Shown here: positions 14,304 to 22,611 of the stretch, piece after piece
How positions within the stretch are numbered: position 1 is the first letter of the stretch
How the letters are laid out: each line of letters begins with the position of its first letter
Assembly: GCA_902780385.1 (NCBI GenBank)
Contig: CACZFF010000009.1
Coordinates: 19,008-83,007 of the forward strand
DNA: 64,000 bases
Reading direction: 5' to 3'
Source: an uncultured Lachnospiraceae bacterium
Lineage (GTDB): Bacteria > Bacillota > Clostridia > Lachnospirales > Lachnospiraceae
Made by a program: the position numbers and the translations under genes
The notes under the pieces: generated by a model
Told to the model about the DNA's origin: nothing
What the model saw: the letters and a program-made list of their open reading frames with translations, nothing else
Database searches by the model: none

Positions 14304-15940
14304 CTTTCTCTCCTTACGTTCCAATGAATTTCCAGAATTCTTGTCGTCGACGAAGTGACTTTGCAGGAATCACCCATGCGCAGTCCCGGAATCCAGAGCG
14401 CCTCATTCCCTGCAAAGGGAAGTACGACCCTGTCCCGGATCCCCGCAGGAATCTTTGCGTCCAGCATGATCCTTGCCAGTTTTTTACAGATCATTTCCCT
14501 GTTTCCCGGGGAAACCGCAGGGTTTGAGCACCCGCCGGGGGTCTCCTCGGCAGCGCCCCCGCCCGGCTGTATCTTTCCGACAGAATAAAGACACATATAA
14601 TCGCCCGGCTGTCGGGTTCGAAAAACAGGAAACGTTCCTATTTTATCATAATCAAACCATTTCGTATACTCATTTTGGGGGATTGAGGACATGCTGCCGT
14701 CAAAATCCCGCAGGCAGCATTCGTACTCCTCCTGGGATACAGGATAAATCTTCTCTGTTATTTCCTGTTCAGCAGGATGCGGCTGCAGGGATCTGTCGGC
14801 TGTATCGGATACATCTGTCTCTCGTGCATCGTATACATCTGTCTCCCGTGCATCGGATACATCCGTCTCCCGGCAGAAAAACAGTCTTCCGCCGCTCCGG
14901 ATCACTGTGACGCGGGAAGGCATGGAGAGCTGTCCGTCCCTCTCTCCGGCGCAGAGCCCGCGCAGCGCCTCCACATGGACCGCCCCCATGTCCTGGCCGG
15001 TCAGTGTACTGTCTGTCAGACACCGGTAAAGGATCCTCCCCTGCAGGTAGGGATCCTCCCTCCGCAGGGCATCGAGGCTCAGGACCTTTATACAGACATG
15101 GCCGCCGGCAAGCAGCATCCTCTCCATGTCCGTATGTGCAGCACTGCATCGTTCCAGGGCCCGGTCTGTCAGGCCTGCCAGGCAGTCTTCCGCCTCCGCG
15201 CACGCTTCCGCGAACCGGGCGATCCTCTGAGCCGCGGCTGCGTGGACTCCCTCTTCAAGGCGCGGCATAATCTCTCTCCGGATATAATTCCGGGTATAGC
15301 CGGTGTCCGTATTGGTCTCGTCCTCCTGCCAGGTAAACCCTCTTTCAGTCAGATAATTTTCAATGGACGCCCTGCTCTCACGCAGCAGTGGACGGATAAT
15401 CTGTCCGTTGACGGGCAGCATGCCGCGCGCACCGCGCAGGTCAGTCCCCCGGCAGAGGTGAAAGAGTACCGTTTCCGCCTGGTCCTCCCGGTGATGGGCA
15501 ACAGCGATCCGGAAGGAGCCGCTCCCGTCATCCATCCCCTGCCCTGTCTGCCCCTCTTCCCCTTCCGGTCGGCATGCATTCTGCTCTGCAAGCTGTTCCC
15601 CGGTCCGCCTGAAAGCCTGGTAGCGGAGCCTTCGCCCTGCTTCTTCGACACCTGTTCCCCACTCTTTTGCAGACGCTGCCGCATCGGCACGCACGATCGT
15701 ACAGGGAACATCCATCTTTGCGCACAGGTTGCGGACAAATTCCAGATCATCCTGTGCTGTGAGACGCAGTCCGTGATGGACATGGACTACATGCAGCCGG
15801 AAACCCATTTCCGGGGCCAGATCATGTAAAAGCAAAAAAAGACACAGCGAGTCTGCCCCGCCGGAGACACCTGCTACAAGGGTATCTCCGGGGCGGATCA
15901 TTCCGTGCTCTTCCATATATTTTCTGACGCGCTGTTTCAT
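14279..15940 (-). CDS. tilS: tRNA(Ile)-lysidine synthase
   Basis: Modifies the wobble C of the CAU-anticodon isoleucine tRNA to lysidine using ATP. It has 553 residues from the ATG at 15940 (AGAGGAAG upstream). The PP-loop GVSGGADSL lies near residue 24 and AHHREDQAETVL follows; the usual C-terminal TilS domains come after. Two oddities are a low-complexity insertion (ACRPEGEEGQTGQGMDDGSG) in the catalytic domain and, further on, three in-frame repeats of ETDVSDAR-like octapeptides from a 24-bp tandem repeat. It overlaps hpt. Confidence 0.93.
   Translation of the reverse strand: MKQRVRKYMEEHGMIRPGDTLVAGVSGGADSLCLFLLLHDLAPEMGFRLHVVHVHHGLRLTAQDDLEFVRNLCAKMDVPCTIVRADAAASAKEWGTGVEEAGRRLRYQAFRRTGEQLAEQNACRPEGEEGQTGQGMDDGSGSFRIAVAHHREDQAETVLFHLCRGTDLRGARGMLPVNGQIIRPLLRESRASIENYLTERGFTWQEDETNTDTGYTRNYIRREIMPRLEEGVHAAAAQRIARFAEACAEAEDCLAGLTDRALERCSAAHTDMERMLLAGGHVCIKVLSLDALRREDPYLQGRILYRCLTDSTLTGQDMGAVHVEALRGLCAGERDGQLSMPSRVTVIRSGGRLFFCRETDVSDARETDVYDARETDVSDTADRSLQPHPAEQEITEKIYPVSQEEYECCLRDFDGSMSSIPQNEYTKWFDYDKIGTFPVFRTRQPGDYMCLYSVGKIQPGGGAAEETPGGCSNPAVSPGNREMICKKLARIMLDAKIPAGIRDRVVLPFAGNEALWIPGLRMGDSCKVTSSTTRILEIHWNVRRERWHTVSKK
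14802..14873. repeat. 24-bp in-frame tandem repeat in tilS
   Basis: Three units starting at 14802, 14826 and 14850, each close to GCATCGGATACATCTGTCTC then CCGT. The length is a multiple of three, so it adds octapeptides of the form ETDVSDAR without shifting the frame. It may vary in copy number. Confidence 0.85.
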
Positions 15941-15999
15941 CAAATCTTCCTCTGAAAACCGGAACACAAACCTGCTGACATAGTCTTGCGCTCAAAGTA

Positions 16000-16031
16000 A
16001 TACAAAGCGCCATGCAATATCTGCATGGCGC
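16000..16031 (-). terminator. Hairpin between divIC and tilS
   Basis: Perfect 10-bp stem GCGCCATGCA / TGCATGGCGC with a 5-base loop, followed on the minus strand by TTTGTATTACTTT. The U-tract is interrupted, so termination may be partial. Confidence 0.6.
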
Positions 16032-16051
16032 GATTACAGTCAGCTGCCCGA

Positions 16052-16423
16052 CTATTTTTTTTCCTCTTTAAAGACAGTTTCGCCTTCGTAGATCAGCCCG
16101 AGTTTTTCACGGGCAACCTCTTCTATATAAGCATCTGTTGAGGTATATCTGCGGTACTCTTCGATATCAGCGGCGCGCTGCTGCTCCGTCTGGATCTCCT
16201 TCTTGAGCTGTACGGCACGTTTCCGGTTGTCAGCCAGGCGCCTGTTCAGGGACATGGCGTTAACGGAGACAGCAATCATCAGGATCACTACCACCAGAGC
16301 TGCCAGGAACATACTCAGACGATTATGACGGCGGTCCTGTGTCAACAGCCCTCTGTTCTGCACCCGGGTCCCGTTTTTACTTTTCTTTACCGTACGTTTT
16401 ACGGATTTTCGGGTTGTCTTCAT
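16052..16423 (-). CDS. divIC: FtsB/DivIC-family septum formation protein
   Basis: Small bitopic cell-division protein of 123 residues that joins FtsL and DivIB at the septum. The N-terminus is very basic and cytoplasmic, with one membrane segment at about 38-57 (MFLAALVVVILMIAVSVNAM), then a coiled coil (RRLADNRKRAVQLKKEIQTE) and the conserved ending YIEEVAREKLGLIYEGE. It lies between rqcP and tilS, its place in Bacillus, but the sporulation genes normally around it are missing. Confidence 0.9.
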   Translation of the reverse strand: MKTTRKSVKRTVKKSKNGTRVQNRGLLTQDRRHNRLSMFLAALVVVILMIAVSVNAMSLNRRLADNRKRAVQLKKEIQTEQQRAADIEEYRRYTSTDAYIEEVAREKLGLIYEGETVFKEEKK

Positions 16424-16619
16424 TTCTCTTTCCTCTCAGCCCCTGCTCTCTGTCCCTGCTTCTCCCCGGCAGGATCAGCCTGCTCTTTTTCGCTTTCTAA
16501 ATCATATTATGATAATGCACTGAAAACGTACGGAAAGACCATCGATCCCACGAGGATCTTTCCAGTATCCTTTCTTATACATTCTTTTCTATACAATCTG
16601 TTCTATACAGCAGCATCTG

Positions 16620-16859
16620 TCAGCAGTAGCGGAAAAGATCCTGTACTTCCTCCTTGCGGACATTGTCGCGGACTGCCAGCACTTCCGCCTTGATCTCGCG
16701 GTCTCCGAACGATATCCCTATGATATCGCCGGGCTTTACTTCGGCGCTGGCTCTGGCAATTTTGCCGTTGAGCGTGACCCTGCCGTTATCGCAGGCTTCA
16801 TTCGCAACAGTTCTGCGTTTGATGAGCCTTGTGACCTTCAGATACTTGTCCAGTCTCAT
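16620..16859 (-). CDS. rqcP: S4-domain RNA-binding protein (RqcP/YabO family)
   Basis: A 79-residue protein consisting essentially of one S4 domain: MRLDKYLKVTRLIKRRT, then GRVTLNGKIARASAEVKPGD. In Bacillus this family (YabO, now RqcP) works with RqcH in ribosome-associated quality control, adding alanine tails on stalled 50S subunits. A longer in-frame ORF extends to 17105, but the S4 domain begins exactly at the ATG at 16859, the upstream part crosses a hairpin and hup, and so the short form is chosen. The ribosome site is weak. Confidence 0.88.
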   Translation of the reverse strand: MRLDKYLKVTRLIKRRTVANEACDNGRVTLNGKIARASAEVKPGDIIGISFGDREIKAEVLAVRDNVRKEEVQDLFRYC

Positions 16860-16923
16860 ATTCTGTCTGCTTTCTCTTTCCTGCAGCATGCGTCGAAACG
16901 CCGCAGCGGACTTTATTTTGAGA

Positions 16924-16951
16924 CAGCCCGCTGCCTGGCGGCAGCGGGCTG
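16924..16951 (-). terminator. Strong hairpin after hup
   Basis: A 12-bp GC-rich stem CAGCCCGCTGCC / GGCAGCGGGCTG with a 4-base loop, 27 bases past the hup stop. No T-run follows on the minus strand, so it may protect the abundant hup mRNA from 3' decay rather than terminate. Confidence 0.6.
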
Positions 16952-16977
16952 CATTATTTACATCACAATCACTGTCT

Positions 16978-17253
16978 TCAGCCGTTAATGGCATCCTTGA
17001 AAGCCTTGCCTGCTTTGAATTTAGGTGTCTTGGAGGCAGCAATCTGGATGGACTCGCCTGTCTGAGGGTTTCTGCCTTCTCTTGCGGAGCGCTCGCCGAT
17101 GTCAAATGTGCCGAAGCCTACCAGCTGAACCTTCTCGCCGTCCCTGAGAGCCTCGATCACAGTGTCCGTGAAAGCCTTGTATGCCTTCTCTGCATCCTTT
17201 AAAGTAAGCCCGGATTTCTCATGCATCTTGTCAATAAACTGTCCCTTGTTCAT
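16978..17253 (-). CDS. hup: HU-family DNA-binding protein
   Basis: Nucleoid protein of 91 residues. It has the HU fold with helical N-terminus MNKGQFIDKMHEKSGLTLKD, the GFGTF turn, the DNA-binding arm RSAREGRNPQTGE and the C-terminal helix FKAGKAFKDAI. An upstream in-frame extension is rejected because AAGGAG stands just before the ATG at 17253. A good promoter lies upstream, fitting high expression. Confidence 0.96.
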   Translation of the reverse strand: MNKGQFIDKMHEKSGLTLKDAEKAYKAFTDTVIEALRDGEKVQLVGFGTFDIGERSAREGRNPQTGESIQIAASKTPKFKAGKAFKDAING

Positions 17254-17389
17254 GCTTTTCTCCTTATGTTCTCCCTGCACGGCAGGTTGTTTTGATAATT
17301 GTGTCGCTCTGAAGCAGTAACAACTCTACTGCAGACAAGCGGCTGCATTTTCAGCGTCCTGCCTGGCTGTACAAGACTTCAGCAAATTA

Positions 17390-17419
17390 ATATTACTTGT
17401 TTCACACTGTTTTTGTCAA
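17390..17419 (-). promoter_or_regulatory. Sigma-A promoter of hup
   Basis: Minus-strand TTGACA (17414-17419), an 18-base spacer and TAATAT (17390-17395). The predicted leader is about 130 bases. Confidence 0.7.
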
Positions 17420-17495
17420 TACAGACATGCAGTGTCATAAAGACATGCCGCCGCCATGTCTGGCTTATTTACAGTACACTTCCTGTAATGCGGGC

Positions 17496-18836
17496 TCACA
17501 TTGCGGCGGGCCCGTATTTTTCCATTAAATACTCTTTGTTATTGTGTTCAGGATCATCGATCACATCACGGTACATGGCCCCGAGCACTTCTCCGATCTC
17601 CCTGCCGGGCTTCATGCCGGCTGCGATCAGGTCTTTTCCGTTGACAGCGAGGTCTTTGAGGGAGAGACAGTCTCCCTCCTCCAGTATCTTTCTGTAGAGA
17701 AGACGCACCTCCTCAAGATAATCCATTTTCTCCTGAAAGCGGAAATCACTCTGGGCACGGGTGTCCGCGTCCTTTACCTCCAGATAGAGGGGAAACAGAT
17801 CCTCTCCAATCAGGCTGATCGCTTTTCGGACGCTTTTTCCGGTGAGTCCGCAGGTAAGATCATGATAGCGGACCAGCTTTGACACGCTCCTGCGGGTTTC
17901 ATTGTCCGATTTGAGGCGCCGCAGAATGTCATTGGCCATCTGCGCGCTGACTTCCTGATGTCCGTAGAAGTGGTCGATCCCCTGTTCATCTGTTGTCTTG
18001 CAGGATGGCTTTCCCATATCGTGCATAAGCATTGTATAGCGCAGGATACGGTCCGGACGGGCATTTCCGATGGAAACGATCGTGTGCTCTCCCACACTGT
18101 ACTTGTGGTGAGGGTTGTTCTGTGCAGTCTCCATACACCGGTCAAATTCCGGGAGTATGACTGCAGTGATGCCGCACTCATAGGCCATTTTGAGTTTTTC
18201 GGGGTGCGGCGAGACCAGGAGCTTCTCCAGCTCCGCGGCAATTCTCTCGGCACTGATCTTCGAGAGGGTGGGCGCCAGCTCCTTCATGGCCTGTACGGTA
18301 TCCTCCTCGACCTCATAGCCCAGCTGGGCGGCGAAGCGGACGGCCCGCATGATCCGCAGCGCATCCTCTCCGAAGCGTTTTGCGGGGTCTCCCACTGCGC
18401 GGATCAGGCCCTTTTCCAGGTCCGGAAGCCCTCCGAACAAGTCCTGCAAGCCCTTTCTTTCGCTGTAGGCCATGGCGTTGATCGTGAAATCCCTGCGCTG
18501 CAGGTCCTCCTGCAGGCTGGCCGTAAAAGTGACTTCCGATGGATGCCTTCCGTCCAGATATTCTCCGTCCACTCTGTAGGTGGTGACTTCGAAAGGCTCA
18601 CCGTCCATCAGGATGGTCACAGTCCCGTGTTTGAGGCCTGTGTCGATCGTGCGGCGGAACAGAGCTTTGACCTGGAGCGGAAGCGCCGATGTCGTGATGT
18701 CCCAGTCGTTAGGGTTCCGTCCCAGGAGGCTGTCCCGCACGCAGCCGCCGACCACAAAGGCCTCGTAGCCGTGGTCCTCCAGCACGCGCAGGATCCTGGC
18801 CGCTCCCGGCGGAATCCTGATTTCTATATCTCTCAT
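17496..18836 (-). CDS. cca: CCA tRNA nucleotidyltransferase with HD domain
   Basis: Adds or repairs the 3' CCA end of tRNAs. It has 446 residues from the ATG at 18836, which follows GTGGGGG. The nucleotidyltransferase head has FVVGGCVRDSLLGR and NDWDITTSA (metal Asp pair) plus RRDFTINAMAY. The tRNA-binding helices contain RFGEDALRIMRAVRFAAQLGY. An HD-type phosphohydrolase region follows (LMHDMGKP, YGHQEVSAQM, RYHDL), common in Clostridia versions. A poly(A) polymerase role cannot be excluded by sequence alone. Confidence 0.94.
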   Translation of the reverse strand: MRDIEIRIPPGAARILRVLEDHGYEAFVVGGCVRDSLLGRNPNDWDITTSALPLQVKALFRRTIDTGLKHGTVTILMDGEPFEVTTYRVDGEYLDGRHPSEVTFTASLQEDLQRRDFTINAMAYSERKGLQDLFGGLPDLEKGLIRAVGDPAKRFGEDALRIMRAVRFAAQLGYEVEEDTVQAMKELAPTLSKISAERIAAELEKLLVSPHPEKLKMAYECGITAVILPEFDRCMETAQNNPHHKYSVGEHTIVSIGNARPDRILRYTMLMHDMGKPSCKTTDEQGIDHFYGHQEVSAQMANDILRRLKSDNETRRSVSKLVRYHDLTCGLTGKSVRKAISLIGEDLFPLYLEVKDADTRAQSDFRFQEKMDYLEEVRLLYRKILEEGDCLSLKDLAVNGKDLIAAGMKPGREIGEVLGAMYRDVIDDPEHNNKEYLMEKYGPAAM

Positions 18837-18909
18837 AAAAATCCCCCACAAACGTGAGACATCCGCCCTTTACCGGTCTGAACCATCCGCCGGTCTCAGC
18901 GGCGGGTCA

Positions 18910-20343
18910 TCAATAAGATTTGCCCCAGTAGACCATCTTCTTGGCCGGTTTTCCGCAGCAGACGCAGGTCTGCGCGATCTCTTCCTGCTCGAAGGGGATG
19001 CAGCGGCTGGTCACGCCGAATTTTTCTTTGATTTCTTCTTCACACGCCAGTTCGCCGCACCACATGGCCTTGACGAAACCGGTCTTCTCGGCGAAGGTCC
19101 TGTCGAACTCTTCGCGGCTGGCTGCCTTGTAGGTATGTTCCTCGAGGTGCTTTTTGGCGCGTTCGAACATATCCTTCTGGATCTGCTCCAGAAGCTCGCC
19201 GATCCTGGCTTCCAGCTTATCCAGTTCGCACTCTTCCTTGGCGCCCGTATCTCTGCGGGCGATGATGCACTTGCCGTTCTGGATATCGCGGGGTCCGATC
19301 TCGACACGGAGCGGGAATCCGCGCATCTCCTGGTCCGCAAACTTGAAGCCGGGGCTCTTGTCGCTGTCATCGACTTTGACGCGGAAATTGCTCAGGGTCT
19401 CTTTCAGCTCGTATGCCTTTTCGAGGACGCCTGCCTTGCGCTGCTGGATCGGCACGATCACGACCTGGGTGGGCGCGATGCGGGGAGGCAGCACCAGACC
19501 GGAATTGTCGCCGTGCACCATGATGAGGGCGCCGATGATACGGGTGGAAAGACCCCAGGAGGTCTGGAAGGCGTGCTTCTGCTTGTTGTCCTTGTCCGTG
19601 AACAGGATGCCGTAGGCCTTCGCGAAGTCATCGCCGAAGTCATGGCTGGTACCGGACTGCAGGGCTCTGCCGTCATGCATGAGAGCTTCGATGGTATAGG
19701 TCGCCACGGCACCGGCAAATTTCTCCTTGTCGGTCTTTCTGCCCTTGATGGTGGGGATGGCCAGATCCTCTGCGCAGAAATCCGCATAGACGTTCAGCAT
19801 CTGCTGGGTCCTTGCCTCAGCCTCTTCCGCGGAGGCGTGGACGGTGTGGCCTTCCTGCCACATGAACTCACGGGAACGCAGGAAGGGCCTGGTCTCCTTT
19901 TCCCAGCGGACAACGCTGCACCACTGGTTGTAGATCTTGGGGAGATCGCGGTAGGACTGGATCTCGCCCCTGTAGAAGTCGCTGAACAGAGACTCGGACG
20001 TAGGGCGGACACAGACGCGCTCGTCAAGCTTCTCGGAACCGCCGTGGGTGACCCATGCAACCTCGGGCGCAAAGCCTTCGACCAGGTCGCTCTCCTTGCT
20101 GAGGAGGCGCTCCGGAATCAGCATGGGAAGATATACGTTCTCCACGCCGACTGCCTTAAAGCGGGCGTCAAGGTGTTTCTGTACAGCTTCCCAGATGGCA
20201 TATCCGGCGGGTTTATAGACCATAAATCCCTTGATATTTGAATAGGCGATCAGGCCTGCCTTGATGCAGACATCTGTATACCATTGTGTAAAGTCTTCGT
20301 CCATTGCCGTGATCTCGGCAACCAGTTTCTTCTGTTCTGCCAC
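18910..20343 (-). CDS. proS: Prolyl-tRNA synthetase, archaeal/eukaryotic-like type
   Basis: Charges tRNA(Pro). It has 477 residues from the GTG at 20343, which has GAAAGGG upstream; a longer ORF start at 20439 would run through the hairpin at 20402 and is rejected. Class II motifs are present: VYLPMLIPE, RWEKETRPFLRSREFMWQEGHTVH (motif 2) and GLSTRIIGALIMVHGD (motif 3). It lacks the editing insertion of typical bacterial ProS and has the shorter architecture with a C-terminal zinc-type cysteine cluster (CGELACEEE, CVCCGKPAKK) ending in Tyr. Confidence 0.95.
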   Translation of the reverse strand: MAEQKKLVAEITAMDEDFTQWYTDVCIKAGLIAYSNIKGFMVYKPAGYAIWEAVQKHLDARFKAVGVENVYLPMLIPERLLSKESDLVEGFAPEVAWVTHGGSEKLDERVCVRPTSESLFSDFYRGEIQSYRDLPKIYNQWCSVVRWEKETRPFLRSREFMWQEGHTVHASAEEAEARTQQMLNVYADFCAEDLAIPTIKGRKTDKEKFAGAVATYTIEALMHDGRALQSGTSHDFGDDFAKAYGILFTDKDNKQKHAFQTSWGLSTRIIGALIMVHGDNSGLVLPPRIAPTQVVIVPIQQRKAGVLEKAYELKETLSNFRVKVDDSDKSPGFKFADQEMRGFPLRVEIGPRDIQNGKCIIARRDTGAKEECELDKLEARIGELLEQIQKDMFERAKKHLEEHTYKAASREEFDRTFAEKTGFVKAMWCGELACEEEIKEKFGVTSRCIPFEQEEIAQTCVCCGKPAKKMVYWGKSY

Positions 20344-20401
20344 TTTTTCATTCCCTTTCTCCGGGAAAACCCGGTTGTCTGTGTTGATGGGTTCCGTAGT
20401 C

Positions 20402-20435
20402 ACAGTACACGCCCCTATAAAGGGCGTGTACTGTG
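20402..20435. repeat. Perfect hairpin upstream of proS, shared with 39 kb region
   Basis: A 14-bp perfect stem CACAGTACACGCCC / GGGCGTGTACTGTG with a 7-base loop. The core GTACACGCCC/GGGCGTGTAC recurs at 39363-39389. It lies just upstream of the proS start. It does not resemble a T-box leader. Confidence 0.7.
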
Positions 20436-20531
20436 GCATTGCGTTTCATGCGGATCTGTATTTATCGATCCGGTTCAATCGTGATCCACGCTGCCATGAC
20501 AATTTACTGTATACTGCTGTCAATATGCACT

Positions 20532-21590
20532 TTATGTCTCCCCGCCGGAAGAATCAGCGGATGCGCCTTCTGATGTATCGGATTCATCCGCTTTCTCAGG
20601 CTTTTTGGAGACACGTACATAGACAGTGATGTTTTCTTCACTTGTATCCGTCAGATACGCTCCATCAGGCAGATATTTTTCAATACTGATCAGCTTGTGG
20701 ATATTGCTGCTGATGGGACCGGAAGCAATATCCTCCGCAGGTATTTCTATGGAATCAATGTCCCGCAGGATACCTGCCGCACCGGCGATCTCAATGGATA
20801 AGGGATCCGAAGTGGGATGCGAGTCCATTTTATAGCCGTCTGCAATCGGCACTTCCGAGCCGATGGCGATGCCGACGCTCTTTGTCTGATAGATCGTGGC
20901 TACCACCTTGACAGATGAAATATTGAGATGAAGTTTCTGTGACGCCATCTCTTCCGAAGTGATCTCATCCCCTTCTTCATCATAGAGGATGATGTCCGGA
21001 TAAGAATTGATGCTCCTCTCCGAACCTGTTATATCAACCCGGACCACTGCGCGTCCCACATCTGCCACGCAGGACTGGGGGCCGGTAATAATGACCTGGT
21101 TCTGCTCCGCGGATGATTCATACAGAATATATCCGTCAGCAGGCTTTCCCACAGCTTCCACTTCGAGCGGCAGCGATTTGGTCTCCTGGGGTTCCACCCG
21201 CAGCTGGACATAGCTGATACTGCCCGTGATCCGCTCAATGCTGTTGGAATATTTGTCAGTTGTCAGGGAGATTCTGACGGATCCGTCGTCTTCGATCTGA
21301 CGCACATCCGCAGTCGCAATGACATTTTTTGCCTCCAGCTTGTCGATGACAGAGCGCTTGGCGTAAATGGTCACCGTGGGGATCACATCCGAATCATCCA
21401 GGACCGTATATACATCTCCTTCTTTTTCAATCGACTCCCCGTGCAGGATCTCAACATTTACATTGTTGACTGTCATGCGCACAGCCGGGTCGCTGAAATA
21501 GTTGATCATATACCAGACCGCCATGGCGATCAGAACGGATGCCACTTTCAGACGCAGATTCGAATCCAGGCTCTTGATACGCTCAAACAT
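20532..21590 (-). CDS. cdaR: CdaA regulator, YbbR-domain protein
   Basis: A membrane-anchored extracytoplasmic regulator of the diadenylate cyclase CdaA. It has 352 residues with one N-terminal membrane segment (VASVLIAMAVWYMINYF, about 15-31), then repeated YbbR domains of beta structure, and a low-complexity Ser/Asp/Glu tail. The ATG at 21590 follows AAGGAGGTG and overlaps the 3' end of cdaA by 8 bases; the longer ORF extension lies wholly within cdaA and is rejected. Confidence 0.93.
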   Translation of the reverse strand: MFERIKSLDSNLRLKVASVLIAMAVWYMINYFSDPAVRMTVNNVNVEILHGESIEKEGDVYTVLDDSDVIPTVTIYAKRSVIDKLEAKNVIATADVRQIEDDGSVRISLTTDKYSNSIERITGSISYVQLRVEPQETKSLPLEVEAVGKPADGYILYESSAEQNQVIITGPQSCVADVGRAVVRVDITGSERSINSYPDIILYDEEGDEITSEEMASQKLHLNISSVKVVATIYQTKSVGIAIGSEVPIADGYKMDSHPTSDPLSIEIAGAAGILRDIDSIEIPAEDIASGPISSNIHKLISIEKYLPDGAYLTDTSEENITVYVRVSKKPEKADESDTSEGASADSSGGET

Positions 21591-22605
21591 GCGCACCTCC
21601 TTCCTTTCCCGCATCCGCAGGCTCCAGTATGTCAGGATCCGCGGCCTCCGGAACTTTCGCATCTGAAGCGGTCTTTTTCTGATCCGAAGCGGAACCGCCC
21701 TGTTTTGTCCGGCGCAGTGCGTTTCTGCCGAATTCGGATATTCCGCCCAGGGGCGAGCGGGTCGCATTTTTGGCAGCCTCCTCCTGGGAGAGCTTGTTCT
21801 GCAGACGCACCAGTGCTCCCCGGAGCTGTTCGGGTGTCACATTGCTCCAGAGATTTCCCTTGTAGGAATAGCTCAGCTGTCCGGTTTCTTCCGATACGAT
21901 CAGCGTGAGGGCATCGGTTTCCTCCGATATGCCCACACCTGCCCGGTGCCGCGTTCCCAGGTTTTTGTCCAGCTGGGAAGACGTGATCGGCAGATAACTG
22001 GTCGCGGAGACAATCCTGTTGCCGCGCACAATGACCGCCCCGTCATGGAGCGGTGTATTTTTTTCAAATATATTGATGAGCAGCTGGCTGGAGACGATCG
22101 CGTCGATCTCGATTCCGGAGCGCACATATTCGAGGAGCGGTGTCGTCTGTTCGATCACAATCAGGGCTCCTGTCTTCACCCGTCCCATTTCGATGCAGGC
22201 GCGGAGCAGTTCGTTGATTGTCCGGTCCGAAAAACGGCCCTCCTCGGTCTTGGCAGGTTCCATACGGAGAATGGAGCTCAGGAAATTTCTGCGTCCCAGT
22301 TCCTCCATGGCCTTGCGCAGTTCCGGCTGAAGAATGATCACAAGTGCTGTGACGGCGATACCCGCGACGTGCTGGAAGATCCACAGAATTGTGGTCATGT
22401 TAAAGACAGCTGCAAGAATGGCCATTGCTATCACTACAGCAATTCCCTTCATCAGCTGCCAGGCTCGCGTGTTTTTCACCCACACCAGGATGTGATATGT
22501 CAGATATGCTATAATCAGGACTTCGACAATATCTGTCCACCGTACATCGGGTATTCTAAGCCGCGATATGAAGTCACTAAATGAAAAAGTCCATGAAAAG
22601 TTCAA
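21583..22605 (-). CDS. cdaA: Diadenylate cyclase CdaA
   Basis: Makes the second messenger c-di-AMP from two ATP, controlling potassium, osmotic and cell-wall balance. It has 340 residues with three N-terminal membrane helices up to about residue 95, then the DAC catalytic domain with NTPLHDGAVIV (the DGA motif) and LGTRHRAGVGISEE (the RHR motif). The C-terminal 50 or so residues are a charged linker without clear structure. It is followed by cdaR, the conserved pair; glmM, often third, is not here. Confidence 0.96.
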   Translation of the reverse strand: MNFSWTFSFSDFISRLRIPDVRWTDIVEVLIIAYLTYHILVWVKNTRAWQLMKGIAVVIAMAILAAVFNMTTILWIFQHVAGIAVTALVIILQPELRKAMEELGRRNFLSSILRMEPAKTEEGRFSDRTINELLRACIEMGRVKTGALIVIEQTTPLLEYVRSGIEIDAIVSSQLLINIFEKNTPLHDGAVIVRGNRIVSATSYLPITSSQLDKNLGTRHRAGVGISEETDALTLIVSEETGQLSYSYKGNLWSNVTPEQLRGALVRLQNKLSQEEAAKNATRSPLGGISEFGRNALRRTKQGGSASDQKKTASDAKVPEAADPDILEPADAGKEGGAHV

Positions 22606-22611
22606 CGATTA

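Noticed and set aside
16860-17105. N-terminal extension of the S4-domain protein
   Set aside because: The upstream part crosses the hup hairpin and the end of hup, and the family begins at MRLDKYLK.
20344-20531. T-box leader of proS
   Set aside because: The gap is short, no AGGGTGGNACCGCG-like T-box sequence is present, and the only structure is the GTACACGCCC hairpin.
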